Shown here piece by piece: positions 32,936 through 45,951 of a stretch of DNA of 64,000 bases. The notes below the pieces were generated by a model. That model ran no database searches. It was not told the origin of the DNA and was given only the letters and a program-made list of their open reading frames with translations. A program made the position numbers and the translations under genes. The stretch is from Labilithrix sp. (lineage in GTDB: Bacteria; Myxococcota_A; Polyangia; Polyangiales; Polyangiaceae), in the NCBI GenBank assembly GCA_019637225.1, contig JAHBWC010000007.1, forward strand, positions 62,001 through 126,000, given 5' to 3'. The number at the start of each line of letters is the position of its first letter. The first letter of the stretch is position 1.

Positions 32936-34252
32936 TCAGACGCCGTGCTTCTTGATGAGCCGGTAGAGGTACGTGCGCTCGAGGCCCGCTTCGCGTGACG
33001 CCGCCGAGCTCGAGCGGCTGGTGCGCAACATCAAGCGACGGAGGTACTCGCGCTCGCCGAGGTCGATCCAGCGCTCGCGGAACTCCTTGAAGCCGATCAA
33101 AAACCAAGGCTCGAGCGCGATCGGGAGCATGCGTCCGATGTCGGCCGCCGGGGGCTCGGAGCCGAGGAGCGTCGGGAGGGTCGGCGCCTCCATCGTGCCG
33201 AGCTCGCCTTCCGCGTGGCGGACGCTGCGGAAGTCGTCGAAGTCGACGGCGTCGAGGTGCGCGGTCGCGACGGCGCGGACGAGGTCGCCCGAGCGGAGGC
33301 GCTCCGCGTAGAGCTCGAGCTCGCGGACGTTGCCCATCCACGGCAGTCGCTCGAGGTCCGCGAGGAGGTTCGGCGTCGCGAGCGCCGCCTGATCGCCGAG
33401 GAAGCGCTCGAGCAGAGGGACGAGATCGCCCTGACGCGCGCGGAGCGGCGGGACGCGGACGGTCGCGCCCGCGATGCGGAAGTAGAGGTTCTCGCGGAAG
33501 GCGCCCTGGTTGACGAGTCGGCGGAGATCGCGCTGCGTCGTGACGATGACCCGGAACGCCTTCGCGTCGAGCGGTGGCGTGAGCTCGCGCTGAACGGCGA
33601 GCGGAAGCTCGGCCGGCGCGTCGAGGACGAGCGTCCCGCCCTCGGCGCTCCCGAGCGCCTCTTCGAGCGCCTCGGCGATCTCCGACTGGTTCGGCAGGCC
33701 GGCGCACTCGACGACCACGAAGGGTTGGCCCGCGCGTGACGATGCGTCGTGGATCGCCCGCGCGAGCGCCTTCTTCCCGGTCCCCGGCTCGCCCTCGATG
33801 ATGATCGAGCTCTCGCTCTTCGCGAGCGTCGAGAGCGTCCTGAAGACGTCGCGCATCGACGCCGACCACCCCTCGAGCCCGCCGAAGGAGACCTGTTCGT
33901 CTCCTTGCGGATCGGCCATCGGCTCGGGGTTGCCGTACGCGACCGTCATGTCCGTCGTGCCGACGCGGATCACCGAGCCCGCCGGGACGCGCGCCTCGAC
34001 GATCTTCACGCCGTTCACGTAGGTCCCGTTGCGGCTGCCGAGGTCACGGACCCAGAGCCCGTCGGGTTGCGGATCGAGCTCGAAGTGGAGGCGCGAGACC
34101 GCCTTGTCCGCGACGACGAGCTCGCAGTGGACGGCGGAGCCCGCGGTGCGGGTCTCGGCGAGCTCGAGCGCGTGGCTGCCCGCGGCGTCCGTCCACGTGA
34201 GCTGAGGGCGGCACCGAGGCACCCTCGGCTCGAGCTCGCGCGCCGTGGTCAC
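32936..34252 (-). CDS. FHA-domain AAA+ regulator lacking the GAFTGA loop
   Basis: This 438-residue protein has an N-terminal FHA phosphothreonine-binding domain (about 35-105; SRLHFEL and LGSRNGTYVNG), a sigma54-activator-like AAA+ domain, and a C-terminal Fis-type HTH (AGLERTYLYRLIKKHGV). Walker A GEPGTGK is intact (154-160). The segment between Walker A and Walker B is about 18 residues shorter than in NtrC: the ELFGHEKGAFTGA loop is missing, and Walker B reads VLDAPAEL instead of FLDEIGEL. Without these it should not remodel sigma54 holoenzyme in the usual way. FRENLYFRI and WMGNVREL are kept. FHA suggests control by one of the Ser/Thr kinases. The GTG start has AGGAA upstream. Confidence 0.85.
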   Translation of the reverse strand: MTTARELEPRVPRCRPQLTWTDAAGSHALELAETRTAGSAVHCELVVADKAVSRLHFELDPQPDGLWVRDLGSRNGTYVNGVKIVEARVPAGSVIRVGTTDMTVAYGNPEPMADPQGDEQVSFGGLEGWSASMRDVFRTLSTLAKSESSIIIEGEPGTGKKALARAIHDASSRAGQPFVVVECAGLPNQSEIAEALEEALGSAEGGTLVLDAPAELPLAVQRELTPPLDAKAFRVIVTTQRDLRRLVNQGAFRENLYFRIAGATVRVPPLRARQGDLVPLLERFLGDQAALATPNLLADLERLPWMGNVRELELYAERLRSGDLVRAVATAHLDAVDFDDFRSVRHAEGELGTMEAPTLPTLLGSEPPAADIGRMLPIALEPWFLIGFKEFRERWIDLGEREYLRRLMLRTSRSSSAASREAGLERTYLYRLIKKHGV

Positions 34253-34318
34253 GGCGCGTTCCTGCCCGCGGCTCGCGCCGGCGCATCGACCCGCGGTCGA
34301 CCCTCGGGCCGCGGCATG

Positions 34319-36034
34319 TCAGTTCACTCCGGGATCCTTCGGCGGAACGAGGAACAGCACGCTGCGCTTGTCGAGCTGGACGTTGCCCTGCACGCCGACG
34401 ACGTCGACGAAGGCGTTGTAGAACTGGGGCTCGTTCGAGGGCGGCACGGTGGTGTTCTTGGCCGGGATCACCTCGAAGCATACCTTCGTTCCGACGACGA
34501 CGTTGACGAACGTGTCCTTGACGCCGTCGTTGTCGCTGTCCCTGGCGGTGCGCGCCGGGCAGCCCGCGGCCGCGTTGCCCTCGTCCATCGCGCGCAGGGC
34601 CTGGACGAACTTGGTCGCGTCGACGCCCTTCGCGTTCTTCGGATCGTTCGAGACGACGGCCTTCACGTCGTACGACGCGCCGACGCTGATCGCCTGGATC
34701 GCGTTGACGACGCCGGCGCTCACGCCGTTTCCGTTGTTGTGGAGGAAGTTCAGCCGGCAGGTTCCGCCGGGACCGGTCGCGCCGCGCGCGGCGCCGTTCA
34801 CGCCGGTGCAGCACTGCCCGGCGCCGCACGTGCCGAACGCGGACGGCGGGACGCTGCTGCTCGTCGCGTCGGAGAGCTCGTTGGCTTGCCCCTCGTCGCC
34901 CGAGGTGACGTTGACGAAGAACGCGTTCTTCGCTGTGAACGCGGTCTTGAGCGACGCCATCGTCGGAGTCGCGAAGTTGTACGGAACGTTGCTCTCGCTG
35001 TGCCACGTGATGTCGGTGATGTTGACGACGACGGGGACGGAGCCGGGCCGGAAGTCGACCGCGCCGAAGTGACCCGGCGCCGGCGACGCCGCCGCGACGC
35101 TGCCGCCCGACCACGAGAGCGCTTCGCCCGTGAGGATGTGCTGCATCGCCGGGATCTGCGACTCCGGACCGTCGCCGCCTCCGCCCGCGGCGTACTTGTT
35201 CACGGCGGACTGCGCCGCCGTGAGCGTCGTCGTGATCTTCTGGTGGACCTTCGCCGGCCAGTCGCCGGGCGTGGCCGGGATGAGGGGCGGGAGCCCCGAG
35301 CTCCCGGGTGAGCCGTAGGGCGAGACCGGGTAGTCGCGGTAGTCGGCGATCGCGAGGCCGACGTTCGGGATCGCCGCCTGGAGATCGGCGAGCAGCGTCC
35401 CGGAGAGCGCGTTCTTCAGGTTGTTGATCGAACCCTGCATCGAGCCGGTCGTGTCCATCGCGAACGCGACGTCGACCTGCTTGATGTTGGTGCCGAACTC
35501 GAGGACGTCGCTCTTCGGCGACGGCGCCTGCTGGTAGGGGACGATGAAGAAGAAGTCGCGCTGCGCGCCGGTCTTGCGGAGCTTGACGAGCGTGAGCCGC
35601 CCGAGCGCCTGACCGTCGGGCGTCGTCGCCTTGACCGTCGTGCTGACGCCGAGCTTGTCGCCGGGGAGCGCGTCCGTCGACAGGAACGCCGGACCGGCGA
35701 AGCTGCCGAGCGTCGGATCCGCGAGCTCGAGCTTCGCCGTCGACGACGCGTCCTTGCCCATCGACGTGACCTTGTAGGTGACCGTGGCGCGCGTCACCGG
35801 GTCGGTCGCCGAGTCGATGATGATCGTCGTGTTCTTCGGATCGAGCTCGACGTCGCCGGTGACGTCGCCGCCGAAGCCGCCGCCCGGCGTGTCGTCGCCG
35901 TTCGAGTCGCCCGGGGTCGACGGATTCGTCGTTTGCTCTTGCTCGTCGTAACCGGAGCGCGTGCCTGCACCGCAGCCGACCGCCACGAGAAGTCCAGTGA
36001 CGATACCGAGAGAACGAAGCGTCGCGAGCCGCAT
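34319..36034 (-). CDS. von Willebrand factor type A domain lipoprotein
   Basis: This 571-residue protein has lipobox VAVGC (C21), a Gly/Asp/Thr-rich linker, a beta-rich N-terminal domain (about 60-165), and a VWA domain beginning VDVAFAMDTTGSM (194-198, the metal-ion-dependent adhesion site in the DxTGS form). The C-terminal part contains CGAGQCC and DSDNDGVKD, a calcium-binding-like loop. It probably mediates contacts at the cell surface. ATG 36034 is chosen because it has a strong GGAGGAGG and gives a standard lipoprotein signal. Confidence 0.85.
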   Translation of the reverse strand: MRLATLRSLGIVTGLLVAVGCGAGTRSGYDEQEQTTNPSTPGDSNGDDTPGGGFGGDVTGDVELDPKNTTIIIDSATDPVTRATVTYKVTSMGKDASSTAKLELADPTLGSFAGPAFLSTDALPGDKLGVSTTVKATTPDGQALGRLTLVKLRKTGAQRDFFFIVPYQQAPSPKSDVLEFGTNIKQVDVAFAMDTTGSMQGSINNLKNALSGTLLADLQAAIPNVGLAIADYRDYPVSPYGSPGSSGLPPLIPATPGDWPAKVHQKITTTLTAAQSAVNKYAAGGGGDGPESQIPAMQHILTGEALSWSGGSVAAASPAPGHFGAVDFRPGSVPVVVNITDITWHSESNVPYNFATPTMASLKTAFTAKNAFFVNVTSGDEGQANELSDATSSSVPPSAFGTCGAGQCCTGVNGAARGATGPGGTCRLNFLHNNGNGVSAGVVNAIQAISVGASYDVKAVVSNDPKNAKGVDATKFVQALRAMDEGNAAAGCPARTARDSDNDGVKDTFVNVVVGTKVCFEVIPAKNTTVPPSNEPQFYNAFVDVVGVQGNVQLDKRSVLFLVPPKDPGVN

Positions 36035-36242
36035 GGGGATCCTCCTCCGAAGAGCGGGGCAATCATGGACGGCGCCGTCTGGGTGAACCATTTCAATTGC
36101 GTTTCAACTCGCGCGCGGAGACAGCGGCGCACATGTGGGCGAGCGATGACGTCACATCCGACGGCGATCGGGGATCTCCCCGAGATCGAAACGGATCGTG
36201 CCCGCTTCCGCCGCGGACGCGTCATGGTAGAGAGGTAGGGAA

Positions 36243-37331
<1,089 letters not shown>

Positions 37332-37349
37332 CAGGACAAGGAACGAACC

Positions 37350-39836
37350 ATGAAGGCCTCCTATCGCTGGCTCCGCGAGCTCGTTCCGTCGCTCGAAGCG
37401 TCGCCGGCGGACGTCGCCGCGCGACTCACCCACGCCGGGCTCGAGGTCGAGGGCACGAGCGAATACGGCGCGGGCACCGAGTCGTGCCTCGTCGTCCGCG
37501 TGTCCGGCGTGCGCCCGCACCCGACCAAGAGCGGCCTCCGCCTCGTCACGGTCGACCGCGGCGCGGCAGCGGCGCAGGAGGTCGTCTGCGGCGCCCCGAA
37601 CGTGCCCGAGCCGGGAGGACTGGTCGTCCTCGCGCCGCTCGGCGCCTACCTGCCCGCGAAGGACCTCACGATCGCGCCGCGCGCGATCGCGGGCGTCACG
37701 AGCGAGGGCATGCTGTGCAGCGAGTCGGAGCTCGGGCTCTCCGACGAGAGCGGCGGGATCATCGTGCTCCCGCCCGGCACCGCGGAGCCGGGGACGCCGC
37801 TCGCCGTCGCGGTCCCGAACGCGCGCGACACGATCTACGAGATCGGCCTCACGCCGAACCGGCCGGACGGCCTCGGTCACGTCGGCCTCGCGCGGGAGCT
37901 CGCCGCGCTCTTCGAGATCCCGTTCGGGATGCCGCGGCCGAAGCCGGAGGCGCTCGCGAAGGTCGCGGACGTCGCGACGAAAGACCTCGTCGCCATCGCG
38001 GTCGAGGACGCCGAGCGCTGCCCGCACTACGGCGCAGCCGGCGCCGTCGACGTGACCATCGGCCCGGCGCCGCTCTGGGCGAAGTACCGCCTCCAGGCGC
38101 TCGGCGTCCGCTCGATCTCGAACGTCGTCGACGTCACGAACCTCGTGATGCTCGAGTACGGCCACCCGATGCACGCGTTCGATCTCGATCGCGTGCGCCC
38201 CGACGCGAGCGGCTCGCGGCGCATCGTCGTCCGTCGCGCGAAGGACGGCGAGAGCCTGAAGACGCTCGACGGCGTGGACCGGAAGCTCGTCGCCGACGAC
38301 CTCTTGATCTGCGACGGCGCGGGCCCGGTCGCGCTCGCCGGTGTGATGGGCGGGGCCTCGAGCGAGATCCAGGACGACACGAAGCGCGTCCTCTTCGAGT
38401 GCGCCTTCTTCGAGCCGCGCGGCGTGCGCCGCACGGCCCGCCGCAACGCGATGCACACCGAGTCGAGCCACCGCTTCGAGCGCGGCGTCGATCCGGGCGA
38501 CGTCGCCGCCGTCCTCGATCGCGCCGTCGCGCTCACGATCGAGCTCGCCGGCGCCGCCGCGACGAGGGGTCGCGTGCACGTGCAGCCGGGCGCGCCGGCG
38601 GGACAGGCGGAGCCGGCGCCGACCGCGAAGCGCGCGCTCCGCTTCCGCGGCCAGCGGGTTCGCGAGGTCACCGGCGTCGACGTCCCGTTCGCGGTCTCGG
38701 CCGGGATCCTCGCGCGGCTCGGCTGCGAGATCGCGAAGACCGAGGGCGACACGTGCGAGGTCCTCGTCCCGACGCACCGCCCCGACCTCGGCCGCGAGGT
38801 CGACCTCGTCGAGGAGGTCATTCGCGTGCACGGCATGGACTCCGTGCCGGCCGAGCTCCCGCCGATCCGCGCCTCGCGCGACGTGGGCGGGCGCGAGGAG
38901 CTCGCGCGCCGCGCCAAGGAGGTCTGCGCGGCGATCGGCCTCTCCGAGGCGATCACCTTCAGCTTCACGTCGGAGCGCGCCCTCGAGGCGCTCGCGGCCC
39001 CCGCGCCCGCGGTGAAGCTCGACAACCCGATGGCGGAGCACCAGAACGTGCTCCGGACGACGCTCCTGGTCGGTCTCCTCGACGCGGTGAAGAACGCGCG
39101 TCGCCGCGACGAGCGCGACGTCCGCGAGTTCACGGTCGGGCCCGTCTTCCTCGCGCCCGCCGCGGCGGCGACACGAGCGGAGGTCGACGCCGTCCTGCCG
39201 GACGAGCGGTTGCGCGTCGCGTTCGCGCTCGCCGGCGATCGGCCCGCGTGGCTCGAGAAGCCGAAGCCGCTCGAGGTCTGGGACGCGAAGGGCTACGCGC
39301 TCGAGATCGCGCGCCGCCTGACGGGCAAGCCGGCGAGCGTCGTCCCCGCTTCGCGCGCCGAGGCGCCGGCGCACCTGCATCCGCGCGGCGCCGCGTTCGT
39401 CGAGGTCGACGGCCAGCGCGTCGGGGCGTTCGGGCCGCTTCATCCAGACGCGGTCGACGCGCTCGAGCTCGACGGCGAGGTGCTCGTCTTCGAGATGGAG
39501 CTCGATCCGTTCGCGGCCGGCGCTGCGACGCCGAAGTTCGCGGCGATCCCCCGCTTCCCCGCGAGCGCGCGCGACGTCGCGCTCGTCGTGAAGGACGGCA
39601 TCCCCGCCGGTGAGGTCGAGGCCGCCGTGCGGGCGGCGGCGGGACCGCTCGCGGAGGCCGTGCGCCTCTTCGATCGGTTCGTGGGCGGCCAGGTCCCGGC
39701 GGGGCACGCGAGCCTCGCGTTCCGCGTCGTCTACCGCTCGCCGGAGCGCACGCTGACGGACGCCGAGGTCGACGCCGCCCACGCGAACGTCGTCGCGACG
39801 GCGTCGTCGAAGTTCGGGGCGACGCTCCGCGCCTGA
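37350..39836 (+). CDS. pheT: Phenylalanine-tRNA ligase beta subunit
   Basis: This 828-residue subunit has the full bacterial layout: an OB-fold tRNA-binding domain (about 40-150), the B3/B4 editing domain (IYEIGLTPNRPDGLGHVGLARE onward), the B5 domain, a catalytic-like core with LVEEVIRVHGMDSVP, and the C-terminal FDX-ACB domain (about 735-828, beginning FAAIPRFPASARDVALV). It shares an operon with pheS. Starts ATG with AAGGA upstream. No internal frameshift was seen. Confidence 0.97.
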   Translation: MKASYRWLRELVPSLEASPADVAARLTHAGLEVEGTSEYGAGTESCLVVRVSGVRPHPTKSGLRLVTVDRGAAAAQEVVCGAPNVPEPGGLVVLAPLGAYLPAKDLTIAPRAIAGVTSEGMLCSESELGLSDESGGIIVLPPGTAEPGTPLAVAVPNARDTIYEIGLTPNRPDGLGHVGLARELAALFEIPFGMPRPKPEALAKVADVATKDLVAIAVEDAERCPHYGAAGAVDVTIGPAPLWAKYRLQALGVRSISNVVDVTNLVMLEYGHPMHAFDLDRVRPDASGSRRIVVRRAKDGESLKTLDGVDRKLVADDLLICDGAGPVALAGVMGGASSEIQDDTKRVLFECAFFEPRGVRRTARRNAMHTESSHRFERGVDPGDVAAVLDRAVALTIELAGAAATRGRVHVQPGAPAGQAEPAPTAKRALRFRGQRVREVTGVDVPFAVSAGILARLGCEIAKTEGDTCEVLVPTHRPDLGREVDLVEEVIRVHGMDSVPAELPPIRASRDVGGREELARRAKEVCAAIGLSEAITFSFTSERALEALAAPAPAVKLDNPMAEHQNVLRTTLLVGLLDAVKNARRRDERDVREFTVGPVFLAPAAAATRAEVDAVLPDERLRVAFALAGDRPAWLEKPKPLEVWDAKGYALEIARRLTGKPASVVPASRAEAPAHLHPRGAAFVEVDGQRVGAFGPLHPDAVDALELDGEVLVFEMELDPFAAGAATPKFAAIPRFPASARDVALVVKDGIPAGEVEAAVRAAAGPLAEAVRLFDRFVGGQVPAGHASLAFRVVYRSPERTLTDAEVDAAHANVVATASSKFGATLRA

Positions 39837-39904
39837 TCGCGCGTCGGCGAGGCCGGCCCGCGACGGCGCGTTCGGAGTGCGCGAGCTTCTCCAGCCCGAT
39901 GATG

Positions 39905-39910
39905 TAGGAT
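39905..39910 (+). promoter_or_regulatory. Candidate -10 element of the Ser/Thr kinase gene at 39917
   Basis: TAGGAT (4 of 6) ends 6 nt before the GTG at 39917. The expected transcription start coincides with the start codon, and there is no well-placed Shine-Dalgarno sequence. The -35 region is not convincing. Confidence 0.4.
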
Positions 39911-39916
39911 CGTGGC

Positions 39917-41197
<1,281 letters not shown>

Positions 41198-41231
41198 CGT
41201 TCCGACGCCTCGGGCCGCCGGCGTTCACGCT

Positions 41232-41260
41232 TTCACAGCGGCGCGGAGTTCCGCTAGCCT
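41232..41260 (+). promoter_or_regulatory. Candidate promoter of the DUF1232 gene
   Basis: TTCACA (5 of 6 to the -35 consensus, 41232-41237) is separated by 17 nt from TAGCCT (41255-41260), which ends 12 nt before the ATG at 41273. No Shine-Dalgarno sequence follows, so a very short leader of about 6 nt is predicted. Confidence 0.55.
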
Positions 41261-41272
41261 CGGGCGTCCGTC

Positions 41273-41818
41273 ATGACGACCACCGATACGGCTGCCCTCG
41301 CCCGCTTCCTCGACGTCTTTCCGGACTGGCTCCGCACGCTCGGCGAAGACGCCGGCGCGCTCGGAAACGTCGTGACGACCCGGTCGGACGACGAGGTCGC
41401 GCGCTACGTCGCGTCGGGTCTCAACTACATCTTCAAGTCGCTCGACCTCATCCCGGACGGGATCGACGACCTCGGCTTCTGCGACGACGCCTTCGTCATC
41501 CGCGTCGCGTCGGCGCTGGCGTGCGACGCCGACGGAGCCGCGCGCGAGGGCGTGCTCGGCCGCCTCGCCGACGAGGCGAAGCAGGTCGAAGAGTTCCTCG
41601 AGGACGACTACGCGCGTCTCGTCACGTACGTCACGGGCCTTCGCAAGGGCGCCGCGCGCGGCCGCACGGTCGAGGACATCATGACGGACACCTCCGTCCG
41701 CTCCGCCTTCGTCCACGAGGTCAACGCGTGGGCAGGGGAGTACCAGGTGCCCGCCTTCACGCGTGACGTGAAGACGCTCATCAAGCTCAAGGCGTTCCTC
41801 AACGCCAAGCTCGCCTGA
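41273..41818 (+). CDS. DUF1232 (YkvA-like) protein
   Basis: This 181-residue protein contains the DUF1232 core YIFKSLDLIPDGIDDLGFCDDAFVI, a short amphipathic/hydrophobic motif seen in YkvA-like proteins of unknown function. The rest is acidic and helical (DEAKQVEEFLEDDYARL). No signal peptide. It has its own near-leaderless promoter. It converges on the Rpn-like gene. Confidence 0.8.
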   Translation: MTTTDTAALARFLDVFPDWLRTLGEDAGALGNVVTTRSDDEVARYVASGLNYIFKSLDLIPDGIDDLGFCDDAFVIRVASALACDADGAAREGVLGRLADEAKQVEEFLEDDYARLVTYVTGLRKGAARGRTVEDIMTDTSVRSAFVHEVNAWAGEYQVPAFTRDVKTLIKLKAFLNAKLA

Positions 41819-41822
41819 GCCG

Positions 41823-41847
41823 CGCCGGCGCGAAGTGAGCGCCGGCG
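41823..41847. terminator. GC-rich hairpin between convergent genes
   Basis: CGCCGGCG at 41823-41830 and 41840-41847 can pair (8-bp stem, 9-nt loop) 5 nt after the DUF1232 stop and 42 nt from the end of the convergent Rpn-like gene. There is no T-tract, so it may be a weak bidirectional terminator or transcript-stabilising hairpin. Confidence 0.35.
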
Positions 41848-41889
41848 GTTCGACTGCGCGGGCCCTCACGCCGCGGGCGTAGGCTCGCC

Positions 41890-42750
41890 TCAGACGTCGT
41901 CGGCGAAGACGTCGTCGATGCGCTCCACGATCGCGGCCCGACGGATCCAGCGCTCGAGCGTGACGACGCTCGAGCATGCGTCGACGCGTCGACGCGCTCG
42001 CTCGGGCAGCTCCAGGTTACGGGCTGCGATCACCGCGATGAGCGCCTGCCGAGCCCCTTCTTCGCGCCCCTGAGCCAGGTACTTCTTGGCGAAGTCGCTC
42101 TTGTATTCGTAGCTACCGAGCGGCATGAGTGCCTCCAACGCTACCTTGGCGAGCTCTCCGAGCGTCGCGTACGCCAAATCAAAATACGTCCGCATCCGCT
42201 CTTCGTCCAGGCACGCTGCCGCACGCAATGCCGCCTCGATCACGGGCGCGCCGTCCGGCTCGGCCCCGTGCACGAGCGCGCTCAGCATCGCGAGCTCCGG
42301 CAGAGCCCCGGCAGCCTCCGTGATGCGCGGGATCTGGCGCGGCCCGATGACGATTGGGACGAGCGGGCTCGTCGGCTGCATCGTGTCGATCGGCCGTCCC
42401 GCCCACGAAGCCACGTCCTCGAACGGTGTGATCACGACGAGTCGTGACGTTCCACGCACCCTCGCATGCAACGACGCGAGGTAGAGCGGCCAGGTGTACC
42501 GCTTCTCGGGATCGATGCCGAGCTGCGCCTCGACCACGAACGCCGCAGCGATGCCTTCCGAGCTCTCGAGCATCACTACGGCATCCGCGCGACGCTCGAG
42601 CGGCACGACCTGGGTGAAGTCGGCGTCGCCCAGACGTGCCACGGCTCCCTCCGGCGTGGAAAGCCCGATGGCGTACTCGAGGAGGCTCGTGACGAGCGCC
42701 GGCTCTTGGCGGAGGAGCAAGAGCGGAGCCTCATGCAGCGCGGAGGGCAC
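41890..42750 (-). CDS. Rpn/PD-(D/E)XK nuclease-superfamily-like protein
   Basis: This 286-residue protein has a restriction-fold-like core: RRADAVVML (D56) followed by FVVEAQLGID with E74-x-Q76, in which Gln replaces the usual Lys, then a helix with RYTWPLYLASLHAR. The C-terminal YKSDFAKKYLAQGREEGARQALI is typical of the Rpn/transposase-like family expanded in myxobacteria and cyanobacteria. A nuclease role is inferred from the fold; activity with the E-x-Q variant is unproven. The start is GTG. It shares no operon with neighbours. Confidence 0.7.
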   Translation of the reverse strand: MPSALHEAPLLLLRQEPALVTSLLEYAIGLSTPEGAVARLGDADFTQVVPLERRADAVVMLESSEGIAAAFVVEAQLGIDPEKRYTWPLYLASLHARVRGTSRLVVITPFEDVASWAGRPIDTMQPTSPLVPIVIGPRQIPRITEAAGALPELAMLSALVHGAEPDGAPVIEAALRAAACLDEERMRTYFDLAYATLGELAKVALEALMPLGSYEYKSDFAKKYLAQGREEGARQALIAVIAARNLELPERARRRVDACSSVVTLERWIRRAAIVERIDDVFADDV

Positions 42751-42900
42751 GGGCTCGCAGGTTCACGCGACGTGCCGGGGACGGCTGCCAACCGCATCGC
42801 GGGGTTGAGCGCGCTTCGCGACGGCCGGGCCACCTCAGGGCCGGCCCCGCGCCACGGCACCAGGCCCGTCGGGCCGGAGCGCCGGCTCGTCAGGAGCGCG

Positions 42901-44625
<1,725 letters not shown>

Positions 44626-44838
44626 TCTTCCTTCGACCAGCCGACGCTGCGCGTCGGAGCACACTTGGGGAAGAGGCCGCCTTCGACGGAGCCGGCGCTC
44701 GTGGCGTCGGCGGAGTGCGGCGGCCGCCGAGATCGTTCGGGGTTCTGCTTGAGGCTACACGCTCCGCGGCGGAAAGGAACAGGGGCTTTGTGGCCGCCCG
44801 CCCGCGCCCCGGCCGCCCGCCTCGCGTCCCGCCCGATC

Positions 44839-45597
44839 TCAGAACGTGACGCGGACGACGGGGAAGCGGAGCTCGCTGCCGCGGTTGTCCGCGCCCATAC
44901 GCGCGCGCTCGGCGGTGCCGAGGACCGGGCGGACCTCGGGGAGCGGGACGCCGACGTAGAAGTCGCCGTTCCTCAGGTTGAAGAGCGAAGACTGCGGGGA
45001 CTGCGGCGCACGCGGCGCCTGCGTACCACCACCACCGCCACCCTCGCTCGGAGCGGGCGCGGGAGGGGGCGGAGCGTCCTGTCCCGGCGTGGCGGGCGTC
45101 GTCGCGCTGCCCGGTCCCGGCGCGGTCGCCGGCGGGGTTCCGGGCTCCGCGCCAACGACGCTGCTGCCGCCGGGCTTGCCCGGATCGGACGGCGGAACGT
45201 CCACGGGCTTGTCTTCGCGTGCGCCCTCGGTGGGCATGTAGCGGGTCGCGTCGAGCGCGACGACGATCGCGGGGATGAGGAGCGCGAGCCCGCCCGCGAG
45301 CATGTAGGCCGGGATGCGTCCGTCGTCGACGGCCTGCTCGACGAAGTAGCCGCCCACGCCGCCAGCCACCGCGCCGGCGCCGGCGCCGACGAGGTATGCG
45401 GTCGTCGAACGCACCCCGAAGAGCGCCTCGCCGAACACGACGAGCTCTCCACCGAGCAGCGCGCCGCCGGCGATTCCCTTCGCCGTGGGCGTGACCTCTT
45501 CGGCGTGAGCCGAGCCCGGAACAGCGAGGATCGCACCGGCCGCGACGGCGGCGAGTACGGTGGCGCGGAGCTTCTTTCCGTCGTGCTTTGTGGCCAT
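44839..45597 (-). CDS. Exported Gly/Pro-rich membrane protein, unknown function
   Basis: This 252-residue protein starts with a signal sequence (KKLRATVLAAVAAGAILAV, cleavage near SAHA-EE), followed by glycine-rich hydrophobic segments (GIAGGALLGGELVVFGEALFG and YLVGAGAGAVAGGVGGYF) like glycine-zipper membrane proteins. A low-complexity Pro/Gly/Thr linker (about 127-200) follows. The C-terminus FNLRNGDFYVGVPLPEVRPV recalls an outer-membrane-associated segment. No family was recognised. A cell-envelope location is likely. Confidence 0.65.
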   Translation of the reverse strand: MATKHDGKKLRATVLAAVAAGAILAVPGSAHAEEVTPTAKGIAGGALLGGELVVFGEALFGVRSTTAYLVGAGAGAVAGGVGGYFVEQAVDDGRIPAYMLAGGLALLIPAIVVALDATRYMPTEGAREDKPVDVPPSDPGKPGGSSVVGAEPGTPPATAPGPGSATTPATPGQDAPPPPAPAPSEGGGGGGTQAPRAPQSPQSSLFNLRNGDFYVGVPLPEVRPVLGTAERARMGADNRGSELRFPVVRVTF

Positions 45598-45951
45598 GGG
45601 CTTCGTCCGAGGAGGGAAACGTGCGAGATGCTTGGTGCCCGAAGCTAACACGACGTTCACTGTCGCCGGAAGGCTCGGGCCGGTGCGGCTCCCTGGCGGG
45701 CCCCGGCCGGCCGCCGGCGCGTGTAGATTCCCTCGGCTGCTGCCCGGTTTACCCCACGTCGCGGTCGGGCCCGCCTCCCGACATCGCCCGCCCGGTCCCG
45801 GCCATTTCCGCCCTGCCATGAAACGACGCCCCCATCCTCGATCCGAACGCGAGCGCATGGAAACGTCGCCGCTCGGCGCTCGCGCGTGCGGGAGGTGGTG
45901 CCCAGGGGGCGCGGACGGAGCGGCCGCGCGTCGAGCCGTGGTGACCCCTCG
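45598..45951. other. 354-bp non-coding gap between divergent genes
   Basis: This region separates the exported Gly/Pro-rich protein gene (minus) from the membrane protein gene at 45952 (plus). It is extremely GC-rich around 45680-45720 (GGCCCCGGCCGGCCGCCGGC). I see no convincing gene, promoter pair or palindrome of note. It must contain at least one promoter. Confidence 0.4.

Noticed and set aside
42861-42873. Hairpin GGCCC-GTC-GGGCC after the soluble Ser/Thr kinase
   Set aside because: Five-bp stem without a T-tract. Such hairpins are common by chance at this GC content.
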